A DNA stretch of 34,441 nt from contig JACOTA010000018.1 of assembly GCA_016178585.1 (NCBI GenBank), positions 1-34,441 of the forward strand, written 5' to 3'. Below the pieces are notes generated by a model, which saw nothing but the letters and a program-made list of their open reading frames with translations, searched no databases and was not told the DNA's origin. The DNA comes from Nitrospirota bacterium (lineage in GTDB: Bacteria; Nitrospirota; Nitrospiria; JACQBW01). Positions 23,354 to 30,494 of the stretch are shown here, piece by piece; within the stretch, counting starts at the first letter, position 1, and each line of letters starts with the position of its first letter. The position numbers and the translations under genes are program-made.

Positions 23354-24694
23354 TCATTTTTTTGACCCTCCCGCGGGCAAATCAAAATCGGTTTTAGAGT
23401 CATTTCCCGTCGTTCTGTAAATCCAGGCGTTTGGCGGAAGGGTTGTCCCGGCGTAAAGGTGTTTGTCGAACACCGTCATCGCCTCAATGGTGAAAGGGCC
23501 CAGTTGTCCGACTTCTTTCCATCGATCCCCATCCCCTGTCCGAAAAATTACGCCGCCGACAGCGGCATAGAGAAACTTGTTCAGGACCGCCATCGATCCG
23601 ATGTAACCCCGTGTTGTTTTAGGGTCGGCTGAAAAGACGCGGGTCGGCGCCCCTCCCGCCAGTTCGAATTTAAAAATCTCTCCTCCGCCGGTTGTTCCGA
23701 CGTAGAGCGCCCTATTGAAAAAGGCGGCGCCGCGCACGCCCTGAAAATATTTTTCTTGCGGGCGGTCTCCGCCGGATGGCCAGAGCCGTTTCCAGGTCAT
23801 CCCGTCCTCTGATCGATAAAGCCCCCCCTTCTCGATTCCGGCATAGAGGGCCCCGTCAAAAGGGAGGATGAATCGCACCCAATGGGTGAAGTCCGCCCCG
23901 GCGTTCGGGATCAAGTCGCTCACCCTCGTCCAGCTTGTTCCGTTCGATGACCGGTAAAGGGAGGCCCGCGTGGTTCCGGCGTAGAGGACCCCCTTGTAAA
24001 CGCCGAGGCTGGTTGCTCCTTTTTCCTCCGGCAAACGCGCGCTCAAATGCCACCTCTTCCCGTCCGCACTGCTCCATATCTCTGCCGCGGGGTCATTGGT
24101 CACGCCATATAATCTGTTTTGAAAAGGGATCAACCCGTAGACCGTATAATTGGAAGTCGTCAAAGCGGGTTTCCAGGTCGAATCTTCACCGAACTCGAAG
24201 ATGCTTCCGTTTCCCTCGATTCCCGCGAATAGCCGGTGACGAAAGGCGCCCAGAGCGACCACATTCCACCCTCCGGGCACATTCCCGGTCCGCTCCCACC
24301 GGATGGAATAGCTTATACCGTAATGGAGCATAAGATGTTCTGTCAGTTTTTTTTGCTCGGTATCGGTCATCTCGCATCCCATTGCGCGCATCCACGGAAT
24401 CACCAGATCCCAGGGCCGTCGCGTGATGGGATGCGAACGTCCTCCTTCGCATTCTCCGGAGAGGCATTGGCCTTCCAGGGTGATGCCATGGCACTTTCCG
24501 CAACGCGTGACGATCAGGCTCCGACCATCGATTTCGCCGAAGGCGGGAACAATCCGAATATCCAGAAAAAAGAGCAAGAGCAAAGGGAAAAAGACGATGC
24601 CCCGCCGTAACCCTTTGGTAAAACGGGGTGATCCACGCGAAAGGGCCTGGTGTGACCTGAACGGAGACATCGCCGGCGTCGGAGAGACGGTCAT
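23354..24694 (-). CDS. Propeller protein with N-terminal monoheme cytochrome, P5
   Basis: A 446-residue exported protein in which the heme module is first and the propeller second, the reverse of P1, P2, P3 and P6. After a hydrophobic export segment (IVFFPLLLLFFLD) come CGKCHG (heme motif on 24488-24502), then RRPWDLVIPWMRAMGCEMTD and LTEHLMLHYG. The Met of PWM is the likely second ligand. Extra cysteines (GQCLSGEC) lie just after the heme. The propeller has weaker Asp-boxes: WSSADGKRW, YRSSNGTSW, YRSEDGMTW and FRTGDGDRW. The first 29 or so codons, with the start ATG, lie in the family G element at 24607-24730, so the gene seems to have gained its start from it. No better start is seen. It is 67 bases after P6 and 25 before P4. 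Confidence 0.87.
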   Translation of the reverse strand: MTVSPTPAMSPFRSHQALSRGSPRFTKGLRRGIVFFPLLLLFFLDIRIVPAFGEIDGRSLIVTRCGKCHGITLEGQCLSGECEGGRSHPITRRPWDLVIPWMRAMGCEMTDTEQKKLTEHLMLHYGISYSIRWERTGNVPGGWNVVALGAFRHRLFAGIEGNGSIFEFGEDSTWKPALTTSNYTVYGLIPFQNRLYGVTNDPAAEIWSSADGKRWHLSARLPEEKGATSLGVYKGVLYAGTTRASLYRSSNGTSWTRVSDLIPNAGADFTHWVRFILPFDGALYAGIEKGGLYRSEDGMTWKRLWPSGGDRPQEKYFQGVRGAAFFNRALYVGTTGGGEIFKFELAGGAPTRVFSADPKTTRGYIGSMAVLNKFLYAAVGGVIFRTGDGDRWKEVGQLGPFTIEAMTVFDKHLYAGTTLPPNAWIYRTTGNDSKTDFDLPAGGSKK

Positions 24695-24730
24695 TCCGGG
24701 CCCTTGAGAACCGTCGACCGAATAGTAACG
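24607..24730 (-). mobile_element. Family G MITE-like element, copy 2 (gives P5 its start)
   Basis: Left end GTAACCCTTTGGTAAAACGG and right end, on the other strand, CGTTACTATTCGGTCGACGG are imperfect inverted repeats. The middle shares CGAAAGGGCCTGGTGTGACC and CGGAGAGACGGTCATTCC with copy 1 at 13271-13447. On the minus strand it contains ATG 24694 and ATG 24670, both in frame with P5. Confidence 0.82.
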
Positions 24731-24760
24731 GTCATCTTTGAAAAGGTTTTCATCATAATA

Positions 24761-26035
24761 TTACGGAGTCCGTTGAGCATGCGGGGGCTGATGGCTATAA
24801 GCGGTCAAGAAGTTGACCACCACCGATTCCTCCTGTTTCGTCAACCGGGCCCGCTTTGCCATCCTGCCGACGGTATATTTCCAATCCCGTTGATTGGGCG
24901 GAACCCGCCAATAGGTTTGTTTCCGACTCAGCGCCGAATCGGTCCATCCATGACAGGCATTGCATTTTAGAAAGGCCTCCGGCACTGCAGGAGGCTTCTG
25001 AGTCGACGGGGAAGAATTCGACAACAGCGAGAGGATTTCGGTTATCGTGAAGGAAGGCATCGGTTTGACCGGGTACCATTGCGCGCCGCCGTCCACCGAA
25101 CGGAAAATCCCGTTGCTGGTTGTTCCGGCGAAGAGGAGAAATCGGTTGAGCGGGTGGATCGCCAGGCTGCGAATGTCTTGATCGTTCAATCCGTTATTCG
25201 ACGGCTTCCATGATTTTCCGCCGTCGGTCGATTTCAAGATGCCTCTCCCGCGTGTCGACAGATATAAAACGCGGGAATCGGACGGGTCCAGGACAATCTG
25301 GTTGATCCACAATCCCTTCTCGATTTTCATTTCATTCCATTCTTTTTTTTTGTCCTCTCGCGTAAAGAGGCCTTTTGCCAATGTCCCGACCCACAGCACC
25401 CGTTTATTTTCATCGTAGGCCAGGGCACTCACACGCGTGTCTCGAAACTTTTCCTCGGCGCTCCACCGGGGAGCATGAATGGCGCGCTGAAAGAGTCCCT
25501 GAGAGTTCCCGTACCAGAGGGTCTTGGGCGGGCCGGGTGAAATAACCAGACTCTTAAATTTGATCTCATCGGGAAAAGGGGGGAGCCCTTCTCCAAAAGA
25601 AACCCATCCCTTTCCCGAATCGGCGGTCCGATAAAACTGAGTCGAGGCGGCGATGTAAAGCCGATCGGGCGATCCGGGATCGACTGCGATGGCGTCAATC
25701 GCGGTATTACCCAGCCGGTCATTCATTTCAACCCAGGTTTCGGCGTCGTCCCCGCTTTTGGAGATTCCCCCTCCCCAGCCCCCCGCATAGAGCTTCGTGA
25801 ACGTCACCGCGAGGGCGTGATGGGTGAAACTCCTCAGGCCATGGTTCGCCGTCTTCCAGGTTAAACCCGCGTCTTCGCTCTTTAAAACACCGTAATTGCT
25901 GGTGATGGCGAAGACCTCTTCTTTATGGGTCGGATGGCCGACGATTTGATGAATAACAAACGGAGTCTCTTTTCCGCTTTCCAGAGCCGACAGGTCGGAA
26001 TCCAGACAAAAACAGAGGATGAGGATCGCCCTCAT
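24761..26035 (-). CDS. Beta-propeller (Asp-box) protein with C-terminal monoheme cytochrome, P6
   Basis: First gene of the minus-strand operon, about 424 residues from ATG 26035, chosen because AAGG lies nine bases upstream; the longest frame starts at 26077. The signal is MRAILILCFCLDSDLSAL. Asp-boxes are KSEDAGLTW, KSGDDAETW, RTADSGKGW, KSTDGGKSW and RSVDGGAQW. The C-terminal module has KCNACHGWTD (heme motif on 24950-24964), PPNQRDW, TVGRMAKRARLT and FLTAYS. It lacks the Gly after the Met helix seen in P1 and P3 (KRARLT for RGAGLT). A large inverted pair of family C elements stands directly upstream. By analogy with Ycf48-like propellers it could help assemble or hold a redox complex; this is inference. 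Confidence 0.9.
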   Translation of the reverse strand: MRAILILCFCLDSDLSALESGKETPFVIHQIVGHPTHKEEVFAITSNYGVLKSEDAGLTWKTANHGLRSFTHHALAVTFTKLYAGGWGGGISKSGDDAETWVEMNDRLGNTAIDAIAVDPGSPDRLYIAASTQFYRTADSGKGWVSFGEGLPPFPDEIKFKSLVISPGPPKTLWYGNSQGLFQRAIHAPRWSAEEKFRDTRVSALAYDENKRVLWVGTLAKGLFTREDKKKEWNEMKIEKGLWINQIVLDPSDSRVLYLSTRGRGILKSTDGGKSWKPSNNGLNDQDIRSLAIHPLNRFLLFAGTTSNGIFRSVDGGAQWYPVKPMPSFTITEILSLLSNSSPSTQKPPAVPEAFLKCNACHGWTDSALSRKQTYWRVPPNQRDWKYTVGRMAKRARLTKQEESVVVNFLTAYSHQPPHAQRTP

Positions 26036-26111
26036 CACGGGGACCTTCACTCCCCCGAAAATCGTCACCATTCTCATAAGTCGTTTGCATCATTTTCAAA
26101 TTAACAGGTTA

Positions 26112-26252
26112 CCCAAGAACAGCGATAGGATTTGTAACTCCTTGTTTTTCCTGTCATCGCGAGCGCCCGCAGGGTGCGTGGCGATCTCGGTTCACGATGG
26201 CGAGATTGCTTCGCTTCGCTCGCAATGACAACTTTCTATCGCTGTTCTTGGG
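26112..26252 (+). mobile_element. Family C MITE-like element, copy 1
   Basis: 141 bases with perfect 17-base terminal inverted repeats: CCCAAGAACAGCGATAG at the left and its reverse complement at the right. The core GTCATCGCGAG ... CTCGCAATGAC is a second inverted repeat. It has no real gene. The region 26078-26949 (872 bases) contains C1, C2, B5, an AT-rich stretch and the moaA promoter. Confidence 0.9.
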
Positions 26253-26297
26253 TCTATTTATAAGACTTTTTATCCGGCATGTAAAGAGTTTTCGAAC

Positions 26298-26431
26298 ACC
26301 CAAGAGAGATAGAAAGTTGTCATTGCGAGCGAAGCGAAGCAATCTCGCCATCGTGAACCGAGATCGCCACGCACCCTGCGGGCGCTCGCGATGACAGGCA
26401 AAACAAGGAGTTGCAAATCTCTGTTCCTGGG
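26298..26431 (-). mobile_element. Family C MITE-like element, copy 2 (inverted to copy 1)
   Basis: ACCCAAGAGAGATAGAAAG at the left and AATCTCTGTTCCTGGGG at the right. The inside is the reverse complement of C1 with only a few changes. The 45 bases between C1 and C2 (26253-26297) are the loop of a very long possible hairpin. Confidence 0.88.
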
Positions 26432-26575
26432 GAACAGAGTTAGAAAGCTGTCATTGCGAACAAAGTGAAGCAATCTCAAGACTTTACGATAAGATTGCCA
26501 CGCACCCTTCGGTGCTCGCAATGACATGATTAATAAGTGGGTGCGAAGTCTATCGCTGGTCTTGGGGGGTCACCA
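26431..26575 (+). mobile_element. Family B MITE-like element, copy 5
   Basis: Joined directly to C2 at the left (GGAACAGAGTTAGAAAGCTG). Core and right arm (GCGAAGTCTATCGCTGGTCT) match the other copies. Three elements thus stand side by side from 26112 to 26575. Confidence 0.88.
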
Positions 26576-26781
26576 GCCAATATAAAATTCAACAAAATTG
26601 GCATAAAAGAGGAAATTAATACCTCCTTTTTTGGGTAAAAATTTTCCTTTGATTCCCATTTATGTTCCATATGTAAGGTTTTTTCTAAAAAAATAAAAAA
26701 TTATTAAGAAAAATAATAAAAAAAATATAGTATATTCAACACCTTATAATTAAAAGCCCTGTAGTTCAGATTTGCAACAGA

Positions 26782-26798
26782 TTGGTATCTAACTTGCA
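26782..26798 (+). promoter_or_regulatory. Sigma-54-type promoter for moaA
   Basis: The sequence TTGGTATCTAACTTGCA has GG at 26784-26785 and GC at 26796-26797, exactly ten bases apart, as the -24/-12 elements need. TGG and TTGCA match the consensus; two inner bases (C to T) do not. Transcription would start near 26809, leaving a leader of about 140 bases. The AT-rich stretch upstream (26640-26760) could hold binding sites for an activator, though no palindrome stands out. Confidence 0.55.
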
Positions 26799-26824
26799 CA
26801 ATATTTTAGGCGAAGTAAGTAAAA

Positions 26825-26848
26825 GCCCCGAAGGGCGAATTGTTTTTT
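26825..26848 (+). promoter_or_regulatory. Leader hairpin before moaA (possible attenuator)
   Basis: GCCC and GGGC pair around a CGAA tetraloop, followed by GAATTGTTTTTT. This short hairpin with a T-run lies in the predicted moaA leader and could act as a weak terminator. The stem is only four base pairs, and I do not recognise a known molybdenum-cofactor riboswitch here. Confidence 0.3.
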
Positions 26849-26934
26849 AGAACTTTTTATTAAGAAGAAAATTGAAATTTAAATATCCGGTCCTCCTATC
26901 CGAACGCCGGAACTTAACAACAGATACCCCCATG

Positions 26935-26941
26935 AAGGAGG
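26935..26941 (+). promoter_or_regulatory. Shine-Dalgarno AAGGAGG that decides the moaA start
   Basis: A perfect AAGGAGG stands eight bases before ATG 26950. Two earlier in-frame codons (26872 and 26932) lack such a site, and their extra residues have no family likeness. Confidence 0.85.
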
Positions 26942-26949
26942 TTTCCCCG

Positions 26950-27969
26950 ATGTCCCAGCCTTTACCTTTAGTCGATAGCTTCAATAGAACAGTCAATTAT
27001 ATGCGGGTCTCCGTGACCGATCGATGTAATCTTCGCTGTACCTATTGTATGCCGGCGTATGGCGTCAACTGGATGCAGCAGGATAATATCCTGTCCTTCG
27101 ATGAGTTTTACCGGCTGATCGAAAGGGCCGTCGTTCGGGGGCTGAAAAAGATCAGAATTACCGGTGGAGAACCTCTGGTCAGGAGCGGAGTCGTTGATTT
27201 TATCGCCAAGGTTGCCGCTTTAAGGGAACGGGGATTAAAAGACCTTGCCATGACCACCAACGCGGTTTTACTCAAAACCATGGCCGGACCTCTTTATAAA
27301 GCCGGCTTGAGGAGAATGAATATCAGCCTGGACTCGCTTAATCCCAAACGGTTTGAAGAAGTGACCCGGGGCAACTGCTTCCGCAAAGTCTGGGAAGGGA
27401 TCGAAGAGGCAGAGCGGGTTGGTTTTAGTCCTCTTAAAATAAACATGGTCCTCCAAAAAGGGTGTAACGACGACGAAGTCATCGATTTTGTGAAAATGAC
27501 TTTAAACCGGAATATTCATGTCCGGTTTATTGAATATATGCCCTGCGGCGACTTCGATGACTGGAAGTCCAAATATATGCCGATGGACGAGGTGATGACC
27601 AGGATCGAAGCCGAGTTCGGCAAACTTGAAATGAATATGGAAGACAAGGGTGGAAATGAGGGGACCTCCGGCCCCGCCTATAACTTCAAGCTCCCGGGCG
27701 GCAAAGGGGTCGTTGGATTCATTCATGCCATCAGCGACCATTTCTGCGATACCTGTAACCGGGTACGGTTAACGGCAGATGGTTCGCTCCGTCCTTGCCT
27801 CTTTTCGGATATCGAAGTGAATTTCAGAGAAGCCTTAAGAAGAAACTGTTCCGATGAGGAGCTCGATGATTTATATGATCAGGCGCTTCAGATTAAACCC
27901 GAAGGCCATATGCTGGAGCAGTTTGCTGAAGAAAAAATGTTAAAATCAATGATCAGTATCGGTGGGTAA
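26950..27969 (+). CDS. moaA: GTP 3',8-cyclase MoaA
   Basis: A 339-residue cytoplasmic radical-SAM enzyme that, with MoaC, turns GTP into cyclic pyranopterin monophosphate for molybdenum cofactor. The SAM cluster motif CNLRCTYC is at residues 26-33, TGGEPLVRSG follows, and the second iron-sulfur cluster that binds GTP is shown by FCDTCNRVRLTADGSLRPC. The C-terminus ends in the conserved Gly-Gly (SIGG) needed for activity. Length is normal. The strong ribosome site at 26935 fixes the start. A sigma-54-like promoter upstream suggests control by an enhancer-binding protein, perhaps linked to nitrogen or electron-acceptor supply. moaC is at 395, far away. It stands divergent from the heme-propeller operon. 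Confidence 0.97.
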   Translation: MSQPLPLVDSFNRTVNYMRVSVTDRCNLRCTYCMPAYGVNWMQQDNILSFDEFYRLIERAVVRGLKKIRITGGEPLVRSGVVDFIAKVAALRERGLKDLAMTTNAVLLKTMAGPLYKAGLRRMNISLDSLNPKRFEEVTRGNCFRKVWEGIEEAERVGFSPLKINMVLQKGCNDDEVIDFVKMTLNRNIHVRFIEYMPCGDFDDWKSKYMPMDEVMTRIEAEFGKLEMNMEDKGGNEGTSGPAYNFKLPGGKGVVGFIHAISDHFCDTCNRVRLTADGSLRPCLFSDIEVNFREALRRNCSDEELDDLYDQALQIKPEGHMLEQFAEEKMLKSMISIGG

Positions 27970-27989
27970 GTTATTCAACGTAGAATAAC
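27970..27989 (+). terminator. Hairpin directly after moaA
   Basis: GTTATTC and GAATAAC are perfect seven-base arms with a six-base loop, starting at the base after the moaA stop. There is no T-run, so it may end transcription weakly or protect the 3' end of the message. Confidence 0.35.
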
Positions 27990-27993
27990 CTGG

Positions 27994-28110
27994 CCGTTGA
28001 GAAGTGCCCAGCTGCAAGGCCGCAGCCTTGAGGACGACTGAAGCGTACAGAGTAGGTACGTTGAAGGAGACCGAAAGGCGAGAACGCCGCAGATGGGTTC
28101 TTATCAACGG
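27994..28110. repeat. Long imperfect inverted-repeat element
   Basis: The left end CCGTTGAGAAGTGCCCAGCT and the right end, on the other strand, CCGTTGATAAGAACCCATCT match at about four of five positions. The inside has GCCGCAGCC-type pieces and GTACAGAGTAGGTAC. It looks like a small mobile or REP-like element, with one copy here. Confidence 0.65.
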
Positions 28111-28119
28111 ATCAGGATG

Positions 28120-28152
28120 GCAGGGGGGAACCCGGTGGGGGTCCCCCCCTGC
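28120..28152. repeat. G/C-run hairpin
   Basis: GCAGGGGGG and CCCCCCTGC are perfect nine-base arms around a GC-rich loop that has its own CCC/GGG pairs. It is followed by a copied AACAGTTCAACA-ATC motif (28167-28200). No T-run follows, so it is not a typical terminator. Confidence 0.55.
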
Positions 28153-28226
28153 TTTACAGGAAAAAAATGAACAGTTCAACAAATCAACAGTTCAACAGAT
28201 CAACCCATTGCAGTGACAAACGGGGT

Positions 28227-28433
28227 GTTATTGCGAAAAGCATTAGCGGCGAAGCAACCTTAGATTGCTTCGCTTTGCTCGCAATGACAGGCGGAGTGTC
28301 ATTGCGAGGAGGGTTTTTCGACGAAGCAATCTTTTTTTTCAAGCCGAGCAGAGAGAGATTGCTTCGCTTTGCTCGCAATGACAGGCGGAGTGTCATTGCG
28401 AGAAGGGTTTTTCGACGAAGCAATCTTTTTTTC
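28227..28433. repeat. Family D palindromic repeats, two copies plus a truncated third
   Basis: D units start at about 28227, 28298 and 28392. A block of about 77 bases beginning GATTGCTTCGCTTTGCTCGC at 28263 recurs at 28357 with very few changes, so they arose by tandem duplication. The third unit breaks off after GACGAAGCAATCTTTTTTTC and runs straight into the next gene. Confidence 0.85.
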
Positions 28434-28445
28434 GCGTTATTGTCG

Positions 28446-29063
28446 ATGTTGATCTCTTTCCCGGTTTACGCGACCGATACGGCCACCGTTGCCGGGACCA
28501 GTCGGGTCAATTTTACTCCGTGGCGGGCTCCGATTTTACCGGGCCGTAAAGAAACTGATCCGCATCCCGATACCTCTTTCCCTCAAACGGTCAGCGGAAC
28601 TCAGGCGGACACGCAGTTTGGAAGAAACCTTCCCCAGGGTTTTAGCCAGGTGGGGCTTTTGGATGTGACCGTTTCTTCCGGAGTGGGGGATTTTCAGAAT
28701 GTGATCAACCGGATCAATTCCACTCCTTCTGGAACCAGCCGGGTGAATCAACTGCAAACCGAAATTAATCAAAATCAATCCCAGGCCGGGTATATCTTTA
28801 ACAATAAATTCAGTATTACGTCGATGACCGATTCCTCGGGAAACCTGATAGGACAGGCGAATGGAAATTTTATCCAGACCCGCCAGGACCTCGTGGCAGG
28901 CGCGGTTCAAACGACCACCTGTGTGGGAACGTTTACGACAGAGCCGGTTCTTGACCTTGTAACAGGAAAACAGATGTTTGATTCCGCGGGAAGAGCGCTG
29001 ATGAATTATACCAACACCTCCGGCACAAATACGGGTCAGGGGCCGGGGTGTACCACAAAATAG
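28446..29063 (+). CDS. Unrecognised secreted protein, N-terminus made by a repeat
   Basis: At least 205 residues from ATG 28446. The mature part begins near TDTATVAGTSRVNFTPW, is rich in Asn, Gln, Ser and Thr, and has the segment DFQNVINRINSTPSG and two late cysteines (TTTCVGTF and GPGCTTK). I do not recognise a family. From 28446 only a short hydrophobic piece (MLISFPVYA) is present. The same frame upstream reads ARRVFRRSNLFFALLSM, a very good signal-peptide start, but these codons belong to the truncated family D repeat and have no ATG, GTG or TTG of their own nearby (an ATT is the best site). The frame is open back to ATG 28167 through the repeats. The original start was probably lost to the repeat. 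Real start is uncertain. Confidence 0.6.
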   Translation: MLISFPVYATDTATVAGTSRVNFTPWRAPILPGRKETDPHPDTSFPQTVSGTQADTQFGRNLPQGFSQVGLLDVTVSSGVGDFQNVINRINSTPSGTSRVNQLQTEINQNQSQAGYIFNNKFSITSMTDSSGNLIGQANGNFIQTRQDLVAGAVQTTTCVGTFTTEPVLDLVTGKQMFDSAGRALMNYTNTSGTNTGQGPGCTTK

Positions 29064-29080
29064 CTTTTGAGAGAGAAGGT

Positions 29081-29171
29081 GTCATTGCGAGGAACGGTTT
29101 GAGTGACGAAGCAATCTATCACATCTTGATGTGTATTACGTATGAGATTGCTTCGCTTTGCTCGCAATGAC
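29081..29171. repeat. Family D palindromic repeat, last copy
   Basis: GTCATTGCGAGGAACGG and TTTGCTCGCAATGAC are the ends; GAAGCAATCT / AGATTGCTTC the inner arms; a third hairpin (CACATC ... GATGTG) is at the centre. It lies in the 269-base gap between two secreted-protein genes. Confidence 0.85.
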
Positions 29172-29332
29172 AACAACAGTTTCTTTTGGTTGGCGATAGG
29201 CCGAAGAAAACAGCAAGAAGCGGCTTTGTCGCTCTTGGTGTAGAACAACAAAAATCTAAGCATGGAAAAGGGGGTGAAAACAATATGCGAAAATTATTAA
29301 TGAACACAACTCAACTTAACAAGGAGAAACAT

Positions 29333-30457
29333 ATGAAACTAAAATCTATTTTTATGATGGCGATGGCCGCTATTATGGTCTTTGCCGGTGGCGCTTTCGC
29401 GGCCACAACGATCACCACTAACACGGCAACTCTCGATACGCCGGAATATGCTCATGGTTGCGGAACAAACTGTGCCTCCCCCCTTGCTGCGGCATTCGCG
29501 GCGGATACAATTGCGGGTGTGGGAACATCAGGAACAGGGTTTGGCACTGTAGCTATGCCTTCCCAGGTGGCTTTTGATACCGTTAATGGTGTCTATATCG
29601 CTGATCCGGCGACGGGTTTATTAGGGGTAGGGCCTACGTCAGGATATAATATGGTTTCAACCGCGGCTGGTAACGCGCTGTTTGGAATGTGCGGTAACAA
29701 TCCGAGTGCTAACGGTCTTATCGTGGGTGCGGTGACCTGTCCGAAATGGGTTCCGACTCCGGCCGCCGTCCTCGTGGATGCGAGAGAGGCTACAGGTGGT
29801 ATAGAAGGGGGTGCCTTTAATACCGAGCCTCTGGGAACTGCCGATTTTAACCAGGGAACGTTCGTAACCGGTCTGGTTTCAGGTTTTGCCCAGGCCGCGG
29901 GTAGAGTCGCGGATGTGACCTTAACGGTTGAAAACGCGATGACCAATCGTCTGAGCCTGAGAACGATTCATCATGCGCTCACTGCAATTCCTGGTTCCGA
30001 TGGCGACTATATCGACCAGAGATTGTCACAAAACACCTCCACGGAAGCAACGCCAGGTGTCGGCGGTGTCGACAACGTTGGAGTGGGTAATGTGGTGTTA
30101 GGTCAGCAAGTTATTGCTGGCGCTGGTTCCGATTGGGCTGGTTTTGTGCCGGATGGTGCCACAGCAGTTGGTTATTTAGGAAATGCCGATCCCGCAAATA
30201 ATCTTCCCGCGGATTGCGCACTCGCGGGTGGGGCCTTATATCTGGGCACCTGCTACACCGCGGATAGCGGTGTGGTGAGACAGTCAGTAGGGGACAGCGC
30301 TTCAGGTGCGTTTGGTTCCTATGGACAGGATTTCCGCAATGCCAACACTCCGGGTACCGGAGTTGCGGTGCCCACTCCTACGGGAGCGATCACCGTCTAC
30401 AATGCTCCGCTCTTAATCGGCGCAGCCCCTGTGGGTACAGGAGCAGGACTTCCATAA
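29333..30457 (+). CDS. Unrecognised secreted Gly/Ala/Thr-rich protein
   Basis: A 374-residue exported protein. ATG 29333 has a perfect AAGGAG six bases upstream (29321-29326) and is followed by a classic signal peptide, MKLKSIFMMAMAAIMVF then GGAFAA. Two longer starts (29285, 29186) lack this. The mature protein is rich in Gly, Ala, Thr and Val, with small polar turns and a few cysteines in pairs (HGCGTNCAS; GMCGNN and VTCPKW; DCALAGGALYLGTCYT) that could form disulfides. There is no CxxCH, anchor or barrel-type C-terminus. Strong ribosome site and a strong terminator behind it suggest an abundant product, such as a surface or matrix protein, but no family is recognised. Confidence 0.85.
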   Translation: MKLKSIFMMAMAAIMVFAGGAFAATTITTNTATLDTPEYAHGCGTNCASPLAAAFAADTIAGVGTSGTGFGTVAMPSQVAFDTVNGVYIADPATGLLGVGPTSGYNMVSTAAGNALFGMCGNNPSANGLIVGAVTCPKWVPTPAAVLVDAREATGGIEGGAFNTEPLGTADFNQGTFVTGLVSGFAQAAGRVADVTLTVENAMTNRLSLRTIHHALTAIPGSDGDYIDQRLSQNTSTEATPGVGGVDNVGVGNVVLGQQVIAGAGSDWAGFVPDGATAVGYLGNADPANNLPADCALAGGALYLGTCYTADSGVVRQSVGDSASGAFGSYGQDFRNANTPGTGVAVPTPTGAITVYNAPLLIGAAPVGTGAGLP

Positions 30458-30494
30458 ATTCAGTGGTTTAGAATTAATGGAGTCTTGATTTTTT

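Noticed and set aside
26112-26575. CRISPR-like array of repeats
   Set aside because: The repeats are 130-145 bases, in both orientations and without regular spacers; they are MITE-like elements. No cas gene is present.
26800-26949. Molybdenum-cofactor riboswitch before moaA
   Set aside because: The leader has only a four-base-pair stem with CGAA loop and no conserved multi-stem arrangement that I can recognise; not enough to call it.
29333-30457. Cytochrome in the secreted protein
   Set aside because: Cysteine pairs such as CGTNC are not followed by His, so there is no CxxCH heme site.
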